Below are positions 34,924 through 44,760 of a DNA stretch of 64,000 bases, in pieces. Position 1 is the first letter of the stretch. Each line of letters starts with the position of its first letter. The position numbers and the translations under genes were made by a program. Under the pieces are notes generated by a model, which searched no databases, was not told the origin of the DNA, and saw only the letters and a program-made list of their open reading frames with translations. The stretch lies in the NCBI GenBank assembly GCA_905250115.1, contig CAJNOI010000095.1, forward strand, positions 64,033 through 128,032, given 5' to 3'. The stretch is from Adineta steineri (taxonomy: Eukaryota; Rotifera; Eurotatoria; Adinetida; Adinetidae).

Positions 34924-36786
34924 TTATGGAGATCGTTTGAGCACAAAAAATTGTGCATAATCATGCATGGCAGCGTTTTCACACATCTTTAAATAGTTAT
35001 TGAAACCACCAGCATAACGCATGACGCAATTTGTTTTCCCTGAAAGGGACGAACCATTGTACCAAGAATTACCTGTTGAACATAAGATCTGGCCAGCAAC
35101 CATATCGACATGATCCATCCAAGCATTTTGTGCGTTGACTGTAGGCTCTATACTATCAATATTATGCATCTTGAGATAATCAATGCAATTTATTATCCAT
35201 TTAACATTCTCTTCAATATGAGGAATCATGTTACCTAAATCTACAGGACTACCAGGACCTGTAATAGTGAAAAGATTTGGAAAATGAGCCATCATCAAGC
35301 CAAGCAATGTACGTGGTCTTATTGTCCATTTGTCTCGAAGTGTCTGGCCTGAACGACCATGAATATCAATGTTAAATATAGCTCCCGTAATTGCATCGAA
35401 TCCAATGGCAAGTACAATATCATCAACATCATAATGCTTGTCTTCAATTTGAATACCTGTTGGTGTAATTTCATCAATATTTTTATTGCGTATATCGACG
35501 AGTGTAACATTATCACGATTAAATGTTTCATAATATTGACTGGTTACACAAGGACGTTTGGTGCCAAAAAGATGATCATATGGAAACAAAGTTTCAGCAA
35601 CAGCAGGATCTTTAACGGTCTTACGTATTTTATCACAGATAAGCTTCGAAATTATTTCACTGATTGCCTTATCGTTCAATCGTCCTTGAAACGCTGTATA
35701 AAATGAAAATCCTCCTCTTTTCCATCCTTCCTCAAAGCGCTCTGCATCGGTCATAGTCGCAATTGAAGAATCATTGACGTAGCCAAAAAAGATGCCTGCC
35801 GGTGATTCTAACGATTGACGTCGGCGTTGGGTATAATTTGATTTCCAATCGTCTTCATATTCTGAATCGACTGGTTCATAATTTGCTGGAATAACAAAAT
35901 TCGGTGTTCGTTGGAACACATACAAATGAGTAGCTTGTTTCGCAATCATTGGAATGCACTGAACACCTGATGCTCCTGTACCGATAATGGCTACACGGCG
36001 ATCAATAAAACTAACATCATCTGCTGGCCAATGGCTGGTGCTATAGACATTTCCTTTAAATTGATCGAGTCCTTTTATATTCGGATCTTTGGGAATTGAA
36101 AGACAACCTGTTGCCATAATGCAAAACTTCGCTATTATATGATCATCACGATTTGTTGTTATTGCCCATTGTGATCGATCTTCATCGTAAATGACGCTTG
36201 TCACACGAGTTTCGAGTTGAATGTGCTTGCGTAAATCGAATTTATCGACGACATGATTAAGATAACGAAGAATTTCTGGTTGTTTAGCAAAACGCTCTGA
36301 CCAGTGCCACTGTTGTTGTAATTCATCACTAAATGAATACGAGTATTGCATGCTTTCAACGTCACATCGTGCACCAGGATATCGATTCCAGTGCCAGGTA
36401 CCACCAATTTCATGACCTGCCTCAAAGATTTTTGCTGAATATCCTCGTTCACGTAATGCGTGCAGCATGGCTAAACCGGCAAATCCAGCGCCAACGACTA
36501 AAGCATCAATTGTCTCCGGAAGATGTTCAACACCATTTGTATTGAGGACATGTTCAACACCATTTGTATAGGGAGCATGTTCAACGCCATTTGTATTGGG
36601 AACATGTTCAACTCCATTTGTAATGAGGACATGTTCAACACCATTTGTATAGGGAGCATGTTCAACGCCATTTGTATTGGGAACACGTTCAACTCCATTC
36701 GTATCAGGAACATGCTTAACACCATTGGTGTTAGGAAGATGTTCAACACATTTCATGTCTTTCTTCATATTCATTATATTTGCCAT
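34924..36786 (-). CDS. Baeyer-Villiger-type flavin monooxygenase
   Basis: This is an intronless gene of 620 residues from the ATG at 36786. The first Rossmann motif G-A-G-F-A-G (residues 99-104) binds FAD, followed by E-x-G-x-x-x-G-G-T-W and NRYPGARCD, typical of the cyclohexanone/phenylacetone monooxygenase family. A second motif G-T-G-A-S-G (269-274) binds NADPH. Such enzymes insert one oxygen of O2 next to a ketone, giving an ester or lactone. The family fingerprint F-x-G-x-x-x-H-x-x-x-W-P appears as FKGNVYSTSHWP (243-254), with Ser in place of the conserved His, so activity is uncertain. The N-terminus carries eight 9-residue repeats (VEHVPNTNG type) and part of a ninth before the FAD motif, absent from the enzymes I know. 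Lack of introns and the bacterial/fungal family suggest horizontal acquisition (inference). Substrate unknown. Confidence 0.88.
   Translation of the reverse strand: MANIMNMKKDMKCVEHLPNTNGVKHVPDTNGVERVPNTNGVEHAPYTNGVEHVLITNGVEHVPNTNGVEHAPYTNGVEHVLNTNGVEHLPETIDALVVGAGFAGLAMLHALRERGYSAKIFEAGHEIGGTWHWNRYPGARCDVESMQYSYSFSDELQQQWHWSERFAKQPEILRYLNHVVDKFDLRKHIQLETRVTSVIYDEDRSQWAITTNRDDHIIAKFCIMATGCLSIPKDPNIKGLDQFKGNVYSTSHWPADDVSFIDRRVAIIGTGASGVQCIPMIAKQATHLYVFQRTPNFVIPANYEPVDSEYEDDWKSNYTQRRRQSLESPAGIFFGYVNDSSIATMTDAERFEEGWKRGGFSFYTAFQGRLNDKAISEIISKLICDKIRKTVKDPAVAETLFPYDHLFGTKRPCVTSQYYETFNRDNVTLVDIRNKNIDEITPTGIQIEDKHYDVDDIVLAIGFDAITGAIFNIDIHGRSGQTLRDKWTIRPRTLLGLMMAHFPNLFTITGPGSPVDLGNMIPHIEENVKWIINCIDYLKMHNIDSIEPTVNAQNAWMDHVDMVAGQILCSTGNSWYNGSSLSGKTNCVMRYAGGFNNYLKMCENAAMHDYAQFFVLKRSP
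36511..36747 (-). repeat. In-frame 27-bp tandem repeat in the monooxygenase N-terminus
   Basis: Eight full units and one partial unit of 27 bases encode V-E-H-[VAL]-[PL]-x-T-N-G. Units 3-5 (VERVPNTNG, VEHAPYTNG, VEHVLITNG) and 6-8 repeat as a triplet, so an 81-base higher-order duplication is likely. Confidence 0.9.
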
Positions 36787-39700
36787 CTCTAGTAATAAAA
36801 GAGTTATGTTAAGATGTGACAATAATATGTGTCAAAAAGTCTTCTTAATCTGCTGAAATTCATTTATCGACAATATTTTATTCTCGGGTAAAACTGAAAG
36901 ATTCCGAAGAGATAAAAAGGTGCGATGCTTTTGTCTTATTTTACTTTAGAATATAAAGAAAAATACAATAAATTATAGATCTTTAAATTCTTTTGCATTC
37001 TTAAGAAATGGTTAACTATTTTAATCAGATGATAATTTATCTTTTGGTCAATAATATCTCGACAAGTCTTAAAAAAAGTACAAATATACATGACAACTTT
37101 AAATAGTAACGGATTTTGGTTTTATTTAAAAATATATGATATTAACAATACAGCTCTATAACTTAAAACAACGATTAAACTAGTGTGTGAGAACTTACTG
37201 ATTAATAAAGGTTCACTTTTCTTTGTTCATTCTCAAATACTAAAAGACGTAAATGATATGAAACTCAACAGAATTTGACAGAAAATAAAATGATTTGTAC
37301 TACTTTGAAAAAATACTGCTTCCTTTTTACAATCGTTTCGGAACAAAATAGCTTCGACGAAAATTATTCATTAACGCAGGTAGTTTTGTGAGTAACATTT
37401 CCTAGAATTTAATATTTCTTTTAGAAAAGAAAAACTTGTCTAGTTGACATAGAATGTAAATATTAAAAACTAACTGTCTAATTGTATAGATAATACGAGA
37501 CGAAATATTATTAAATTTTTTATTCTCACTAAATTTAGTCAATATCGAAAATAAATCAAAAGTTCTCTTTAGGTAGTATCATTAGAGACGCAACGGTAAC
37601 TCTAATGCATACATTTGAAATCTATGATGAAATTTGAATTTTTGACATTGATAATCATCATTCTCTACAGGTTGTCGAAATTAAACAAATAATCATTGCT
37701 CACCGTTACGTTTCTACTACAGTTATCAGAGATGAGATTCGATTCGTTTTTTTTAAATCATACTGATTCTATCTCTAGTAGCTATTTCACTGATTATAAT
37801 AACTGTATCATAAGAAGGTGTATTAAACTCTGATTTTTAACTATTTTTTAGTCCTCACCTGCTGCATCTATTTCTATTTAAATTTAATGACAGAAAAATC
37901 GCATTATTTCATTTCATCATATATTTGTACAGAACAAGAATATGTGTAAGATAAATAACATCATTTTTTTTCATAAGAAATATATTATCTTTGAAAAAAA
38001 TCTTTTGTACCTATCAATAAAAACAAAAAAGAAATAGGAAATGAATCACAAAGATAGTTCGCGCAAGGGAATTTAAATTACAGGAGTTATCTCTGCTATT
38101 TCATACTCGTTTTTAAACTGAAGATTTCATTTACTATATATAATGTATAATATCGAACTCTGATACGAAAAGATATGATCTGAATAGGATCAATTTAATA
38201 AATATAATATAATGATAATTACCATTAAATCATGACTAAGAAGAAGCGAATATACTAATTTTAACTCTAATAAAAATTTAAAAAAAACACAATAGAAAGA
38301 GAAAAACACGTGCTTTCACCGTGGTGTTATTGCAATGATCATTAGAGCATCACCTACCTTTTTTGTGATCCTAAGAGAAATAAAACTACCGGTAAGAAGA
38401 AGAAGTGTGTAGGTAATATTTTGTTTTTCTCCTACTATAAATGACGACACGTTTGTTGATATTATCAAAGGTATGATAGAAAAACAAGAAAGAAAAAAAA
38501 GTATCGAAAGAAAAAGAATGAGTGAATAATTTTTGTTTTGATCAATACGTGTCCTTCAATATGTTCAGTCTTCACGCAAAGATATATTACTTGGTTTTTC
38601 GATATTTTAGATTTTATATGTAATGACTACTCTTTGTAATAGAATTTTATTTATTATTTATGATAAAAAATAAAATATTGAGTATCGATATTTCCAGTTT
38701 TAAACTGAATATGACGACGAGTGCAGAAAAAAAATACTATTGATGCTTGGATTCACATTCTATTGTAATTGTATGAACCGATCTTGGTGATATCACATTA
38801 AGCGTTGAAGATGATCGTAGTCATTCAATTAAAAAAAAAGAAATATCAATTTGAATATTCAGACAAAGTGTAAGACACGTGCTATATATGATATGATATT
38901 CATCCTAGATGTTCACTATTTATTTATTTAATAGAATCTGTAATAATTTCCTAATAAAGAATACAGATAATTCTATAAATATGAAGTATATTTTTAGACG
39001 TTATATCATTCTTTCGATATGAACTATACTTTGTCATACCAATAATAGTGTTACAAATTTCTTGAGAATGATTTATGGTTAGAAATTGATTCAGATTAAT
39101 TCTCTCTGGAAGTTTCGATCAGTCATATTTAGTTCGAAATTTCGTCACTTTGTACATTTATCAATATACTATTGCGACATTTTTCGTTTCTTTCTTTCTC
39201 ATATGCTTTCGGACGAAATAAAAAATAATACCTACGCACATTGACTCAGCATGGTAGAAACACGTAAATGATCAAACTGAAGCGCTTCGATTTATTGAGG
39301 CCCACTACCGAAAAATATCACTGATTGATATCTAGTACTGTATGCATCCTTATTTACTTATATGTGTTATTCAAATTAAAATAAAACATAAAAATTTAAC
39401 TGATAAAGTAATGAAAGAAAACTCAACAAAAATAATTCAAATACGAAATAGATTGTTTCATGACGTTTACATAATCAAATCTAATTCTACTAGATTTTTA
39501 AAAAATATATAAAGGACGCAGATGCATAAAAAAAGATGTAAAGTGAGACGGCAAATTCTATACTGTATTATTTTGACTAAAATAGTTTCATTTGAAAAAG
39601 CAAGAAATTCTGCACAAGTATCTATACAAAAAAAAAATTATAATAAATATTCTTGTGAATATTTCATAAAATAAAATTCAAAATATATCTTTAGTTTTTC

Positions 39701-39938
39701 ATTAATCAGAAATCATTTTCGCTAAATAAGGTGTGAGTGTTTCATTTTAGCCCGTACCCTCAAATAGTTTAAAAATCAAAGCATGATATCATTTTTTTTC
39801 TTTGTTATAATAATCATATCATTGGAAAAATTGATATGATGCTTTAAGTCAATAAGGTTTGCTGTAAATTATAATATTTATATATATATTATTTTATTTG
39901 TTGAAAAAAATAAGTAACAAACAAAGAACAAGCATATA
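36787..39938. other. 3.1-kb intergenic region, no gene seen
   Basis: This is A+T-rich DNA without a supported frame. A small inverted repeat occurs at 37583-37605 and 37696-37718 (AGACGCAACGGTAA and TCACCGTTACGTTTCT). A hairpin-like copy at 39729-39767 (AAGGTGTGAGTGT and CCCGTACCCTCAAATAG) belongs to the dispersed family. Confidence 0.5.
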
Positions 39939-40000
39939 CTCAAGTGTGTTAAGTGGTTGTAACAATAGCAATATTTACACCCACATCCTCATCCTCAATT
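39939..40000. repeat. Hairpin of the dispersed family overlapping a stop codon
   Basis: Left CAAGTGTGTTAAGTGGTTGT; right TACACCCACATCCTCATCC then CTCAATT. The right border overlaps the TAA (39999-40001) of the TIR gene, so the element lies within its 3' UTR and at its end. Confidence 0.5.
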
Positions 40001-41240
40001 ATATGAGAGCACAAGTACGATACTTTTTCACAGTTGGATCTGAATTTGTCTTAGTTAATGAAGGATTATCAGTTTCTTTATGAATTTGTCCTTGGCCATT
40101 AGTAGTCGGATTTAATGTCAATCTTGGAACATCATTTTTATTACTACTTATACGCATTGAATTTGCTTCAATCTCACTTTTTAGCTTCGCATAGTTCTGA
40201 GTAAAATCATTCTTCGTAAAATCAATATATAAACTAGTACCCACAAGAAGTCCTAACCAACCGCACGGTTTGTATTTCGATTGTAAAAATAATGGAATCA
40301 TAATCTTTTGTTGAACAAATGCATATTCAGCTTCTTTTTGACAACTACGCGATTGACTATAGTTTTCCGTTACACAGTAGAGAAATATATCGGAACTTTC
40401 GACACCTTGTGCCATTGCAACTAGTGTGTTTCCATGCATTTGTTCGAAGTCAATCCATACATTGTAACCATCCTTTGTCAAGCTTTCATAAATGTCAGTG
40501 CATAATGGCTTCGAAGCATGATTATAACTGATCATTAGTCGAGGCTTGTTTACAGGTTGTTCATTAGGACGAGAAATAATGGGAGCCCGCATCGGTAAAC
40601 GTGACTTGGTTGGTCGGGTAGGACCGACAGTGTCTGTCTTTTCCTTAGAAGGAACCGAAGGATTACGTCGTCGACTGGAAAAACGAAAATATGCAAATTC
40701 ATCGGTATTAGCAGATACCATTTGTTTGTCTTCTTGTTCAAGGAAAATAGGACGTGTCAATGCTTCGTCATCTTCGAGAGAAGAAACTGATATGTCGGCA
40801 GTAAATTCTGGAGCTTCAGGCTGAGGAATGGTGTGCATATGAGTATCTGGCTGTAAAAGTTTCTTGAATATATCATCTGCAGTTTTGTCCTCATTGTTAA
40901 CTACATAAGATGAACTTAATTGAAGTTTTTGAACAGCGGAGACAAGTTGTTCATTTACATCATTGATTTTTGAAATATTCTTTTTCGTTGTAATTGCATC
41001 ACTTAACTCATCAAGTGTGTTTGCAAGGTTTTTGAAAAAGTTGTTCGATTCACTTAATAGTAAAGCTGTTTCAATTTGTTTGGCGGATGAATTAGTTAAG
41101 ATATTAATTAGCTTTGTAATCGAATCGAAGATAAGTGAGAATGGTTCAAGTGAATTTCGATTTACAGTAAAAACTTGACGAAGAATTATAAGTGTATTTT
41201 TTGTACCTATAATATCTTCAATAAGAATATTTTGATCCAT
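39999..41240 (-). CDS. TIR-domain protein with C-terminal CaaX box
   Basis: A single exon of 413 residues from the ATG at 41240. Residues 1-115 look helical (Leu/Ile/Asn-rich, no clear family). Residues 130-232 are polar, Pro/Ser/Arg-rich and likely disordered. The TIR domain spans about 233-355: PRLMISYNHASK (strand A), GYNVWIDFEQMHGNTL (box 2 region), SSDIFLYCVTENYSQS, SCQKEAEYAFVQQKIMIPLF. Glu303 in CQKEAEY sits where NAD-cleaving TIR proteins such as SARM1 have their catalytic Glu, so NADase activity is possible. The protein ends KKYRTCALI: CALI is a CaaX prenylation signal, with upstream Lys/Arg favouring membrane attachment. A prenylated TIR protein is unusual. No ARM, SAM or LRR partner domain is visible. 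Its role in defence or cell death is an inference only. Confidence 0.85.
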   Translation of the reverse strand: MDQNILIEDIIGTKNTLIILRQVFTVNRNSLEPFSLIFDSITKLINILTNSSAKQIETALLLSESNNFFKNLANTLDELSDAITTKKNISKINDVNEQLVSAVQKLQLSSSYVVNNEDKTADDIFKKLLQPDTHMHTIPQPEAPEFTADISVSSLEDDEALTRPIFLEQEDKQMVSANTDEFAYFRFSSRRRNPSVPSKEKTDTVGPTRPTKSRLPMRAPIISRPNEQPVNKPRLMISYNHASKPLCTDIYESLTKDGYNVWIDFEQMHGNTLVAMAQGVESSDIFLYCVTENYSQSRSCQKEAEYAFVQQKIMIPLFLQSKYKPCGWLGLLVGTSLYIDFTKNDFTQNYAKLKSEIEANSMRISSNKNDVPRLTLNPTTNGQGQIHKETDNPSLTKTNSDPTVKKYRTCALI

Positions 41241-41767
41241 TGAGTCTATTGTTCTGAAACAGAAAAATAATAATACTTATCAATATTAAAAGTTTTCTAA
41301 GATCCAATCACATCCTTCAAAAGTTCTACGCAATTTGAAACCATTTTTTTCTTCTTTTTAAATAACAATTAACGTTACTTTTTTTCGGCAATGACTTTCA
41401 TTGTTGCATTATATATCTGCTTCTAAAATTGTGAGCAACAACGCATAAATACATTTAAGCTTTGATAGATTGCTTCTTGATATAATATATAATCTTTCAA
41501 TAAAATTCAAGTACCAAGCGTCACTTCATACATAACTGATATAGAAAACAGAACAGGTTTATTGCGTTTAATTTCTTTTTTTTTGTTACTTGTTACATTG
41601 TATTATAATAAAATATACCACAGGATTTACTGCAAAAAGTTCCACAATTTATAACAAAAAAATAGCCTATTTTATACACAGATCCTGTGTTTTGTAAATT
41701 GGTAAAACTCTGTGCAACTAATTCAGTTATTATGAATAATACTGAAAGTAGCAATAGTAGAGTTAAC

Positions 41768-41820
41768 CAGGGTGTGAGTATTGCTTTTATCATACCGCCA
41801 CTGACTCTCATTCTCAAGAT
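41768..41820. repeat. Hairpin of the dispersed family
   Basis: Left CAGGGTGTGAGTA; right CTGACTCTCATTCTCAAGAT. Partial pairing (GTGAGT/ACTCTCA), with the family border CTCAAGAT. Confidence 0.55.
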
Positions 41821-42469
41821 GGTGGCTTTCAAAACTTCAATAAACTACATGGATGAAATCGCTGCTATTTTCATGTAAGATCAACTTGTGTAATTAGTCT
41901 TGCTTAATTTAATATATCTCTGTCGGACATTAAAATAGATTGGGTCAATGAAATGTATGTATCCAGCATATGAAATTACTTTTAACAACAAACATCGTTG
42001 TCGATTGGTTTAAGATTCATATTAACTGCTTATCAGTACCAGTTTCATCACTAAATATTGATGTTATCTGATATTAGTGAAATCTCTCGTATATCTTCCT
42101 GGAAAAGACTTTTCGTTGTTTTTACTGCTGCTACTCGTTGTTCGCTTTTACTTTCGATGATTTATCAGTTAAACATCGGCATATGAAGCACTTTAATATA
42201 CTATTTGACTTTCACTAATTCTTCTTACTTTATAACTGATTACGATATTCTCAAGTTGACAGATACTTTTTAATGCATGATATTATAAAATCTGCTCTAT
42301 ACTATCTTTAGTCGTAGACTTAGATGTACCATACTTTAATAACTAGTTGAGTTGATGGTGTTGAATGTTTAGTAACAACACGGAAAACGAATGCAGTACC
42401 TTTTTTTAAAATAAAATCTCTACAGAAAAAAGTCTTATCGATTGATTCGAAATTGTCAAAAATATTTTT

Positions 42470-42645
42470 TTATATATTTTGCTCAGCTAATAACTCCACA
42501 ATTTGCGGAAGAATATCATCAAATACAACAGATTCAGTTAAATAATTAGGCAGACCACCCAAAGCAAGTACCGTTGTTATATTGAACACTATAGATACAA
42601 AGTAATTTAATAACGTTACTCTATCTCGAAGTGTTGCAAAGTCCG
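42470..42645 (-). other. Exon-like remnant, unknown family
   Basis: An acceptor-like CCATAG precedes a 58-codon open frame (RDRVTLLNYFVSIVFNITTV, GGLPNYLTES, DDILPQIVELLAEQNI) ending in TAA at 42470. It has the composition of a helical-repeat protein. Upstream sequence with similar character contains stops, so this is probably the end of a dead gene. The family is not recognised; armadillo-like is a guess. Confidence 0.3.
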
Positions 42646-43435
42646 CTATGGATTAAACAAATGTTAAACGGGCTTTCTAATCTTGTTCAAAAACTAGAAT
42701 ACTCAAATATTAATCAATTAAAAATCTACCTTGTCAAGTATACCGTTGATTCACTCTAATGGAGATGATAATAACGATCAGTACTAAAGTTTGTAATAGT
42801 AACAAATTGTATCGTCAAGCGAAGTAGCCATTAAGAACGTATCACCAAGTCTCTTGCTAAGATATTGATGATTTTATTATTAATAACAATATTTTATATT
42901 AAATTTAAAACGATTTAATAATTAGTATTAACACAAAAATCAAAGTTAATCAAGAAGTTCTCAATAATATAACAGATGGCGCTCATCGCTTATTATCCAA
43001 AATACGAATGCGTGCGGTGTGTGATACTTAAAAGGAAACAAGAAAAACTGGTTCAAATGTCTGAAAGATACATATATAATTTATTAGATAGGTATGAGCT
43101 TCCAGAATTTTTAAAATATATCGCACCTGATGATTAGCTTTTCTATGTGAATATATTAAAATATGGATGAAAATTAAATTCAATACGTTTCTTAAGTTAT
43201 ACCACATGCATCAATAAAAAAGAAAAATTTTCGATTTCGATTCCCTTTTTTTGTGAAATCGCTGATTTCTAAACCGAATCATTGTCAGCTACTTCAAAAC
43301 ATCACTTTTATCTTTTGATAAGTGAATCTAGAAATTGAGAAAAAACATATTTTTGGTTTTGATTCTATTTTATTATGTTTTGTACATTTTATGAGATTTA
43401 GTTTTATTGATAAAAAGCAAATAAAATGAATTTTT

Positions 43436-44760
43436 TTAGAATTGATGATCCTGTTCCGCATAATTTCGATCACGATTATAATAATTCTGATTGGATCCGT
43501 GTGCTTCAAGATCATCGTTTGGACTAATCCGATGCGTGCCATGTAAAATATTGATAGGAATACCTCCATCCAATGGTAAATTCGCTTTCCCTTTTTTATC
43601 TGAGACGACATACGGTAAAAAATCTGGATCATAATGACGCCAATTGAGTATGAATTTAAATGAAACGAATGCCACAAGTGAACCTACTATCCCACCAACT
43701 AACACATCATTCCAATGATGATGAAAATCAAATATACGAGAATAACCAATATACAAGCCAAGTATAGCAAGACCTGTTTGAAATATATGACCAAGAATAC
43801 CAAGATGACGCCATGACCATGATACATGAATATACATAACCAACCAACCGAAACCAACTAGAAGAAATCCAATAGAACTTTTAATCGAAGGAGAAAAGGA
43901 TAAACTTACAAAAGACTGGTGAAGTGTGTCCACTGAAGAATGATCGACTAAATAAACAATTCGATGAATTCATTATCATATGTATATATCTAAACTCACC
44001 GTGCATCTCGCACAAGTCCAGAATCAGTGTTTAAACATGTGTAATTAATTCCAAATTGTAAATACGAATAAAATTGATTTGTTGTCAAAGTTGAGCAATC
44101 GATCGATGGTTGACATACCGCAAGAAAATGTGGTCTTAATTCACCTACAAAATTCTTGGTAATTTCTGTTAAAACCCATGTAGAAAGATAACCATAAGCA
44201 AAAACAACTAAATAAATCGAAAAGAACATCGATCGGTTCGAGAAGAAAAAATAAATTTTACCGGTCAGTATATATAAATTACGAACAAATGGTGTGATAG
44301 TTGTTACTTTTTCACCACAAAATTCTAAACGTGTAAAAAATACTTGTTTGGGATATCGATTAAAATAAAATCGCTTAGCAAATTCTGTTGACCACATCTA
44401 ATGAAAAAAACAAAAAGAAATTGTTTTTATTCGTAAACTCAAAGAGATTATATTACCCAAACAATTGGTAGTCCAATTGATAGAATAATTGCTGCATAGA
44501 TAGGAACCGTATCACCTTTATACGGATATCTTATCGTTGTATCCGAACAAAAGAAACCACGTGTAAATGGTTGAATCAGAAAATGTGAAATAGCCGATAC
44601 AGTGAGTACTAAAAAGAAATTTATTGTTTCGGATAAAGTAATAGGTCGTCTTACAAACTGAGAGAGTAATAATATCAATAATGACACGCCAGATTGTTTC
44701 CGAATGGTGATATATATCGGTTGTTGTCGGTGGTGTTTTGGTTTCTGGGACGAGCATCAT
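43436..44760 (-). CDS. Lipid phosphate phosphatase (PAP2 family)
   Basis: Exons 44760-44457, 44397-44000, 43947-43910 (38 bases) and 43857-43436 join in phase. The PAP2 motifs are complete: KNFVGELRP (K-x6-R-P), FFSGHTS (S-G-H) and SRIFDFHHHWNDV (S-R-x5-H-x3-D). These residues hydrolyse phosphate from phosphatidate, lysophosphatidate and sphingosine-1-phosphate at the outer face of the membrane. About six membrane segments, the motif RGFFCSDTTIRYPYKGDTV after the first, and an NYT sequon match animal PLPP1-3. Exon 1 is odd: the ATG frame (MMLVPETKTPPTTTD, residues 1-25) and the frame carrying membrane segment 1 differ by one base near 44658-44686. A 28-base intron (GTCATT...CTCTCAG) would join them to a 377-residue protein, but that is very short; an indel or another start exon is equally possible. 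The C-terminal tail is polar. Confidence 0.88.

Larger units (their letters stand above)
41241..43435. other. Intergenic with decayed coding fragments
   Basis: There is no intact gene. A hairpin at 41768-41820 and an exon-like remnant at 42470-42645 are listed separately. On the plus strand near 42930-43140, coding-like pieces (VNQEVLNNITDGAHRLLSKI, then SERYIYNLLDRYELPEFLKY) are broken by stops and a frame change; no family is recognised. Confidence 0.45.

Noticed and set aside
36498-36792. Frames in other phases across the monooxygenase N-terminal repeat
   Set aside because: The 27-base unit keeps every phase open; only the frame leading into the FAD domain is real.
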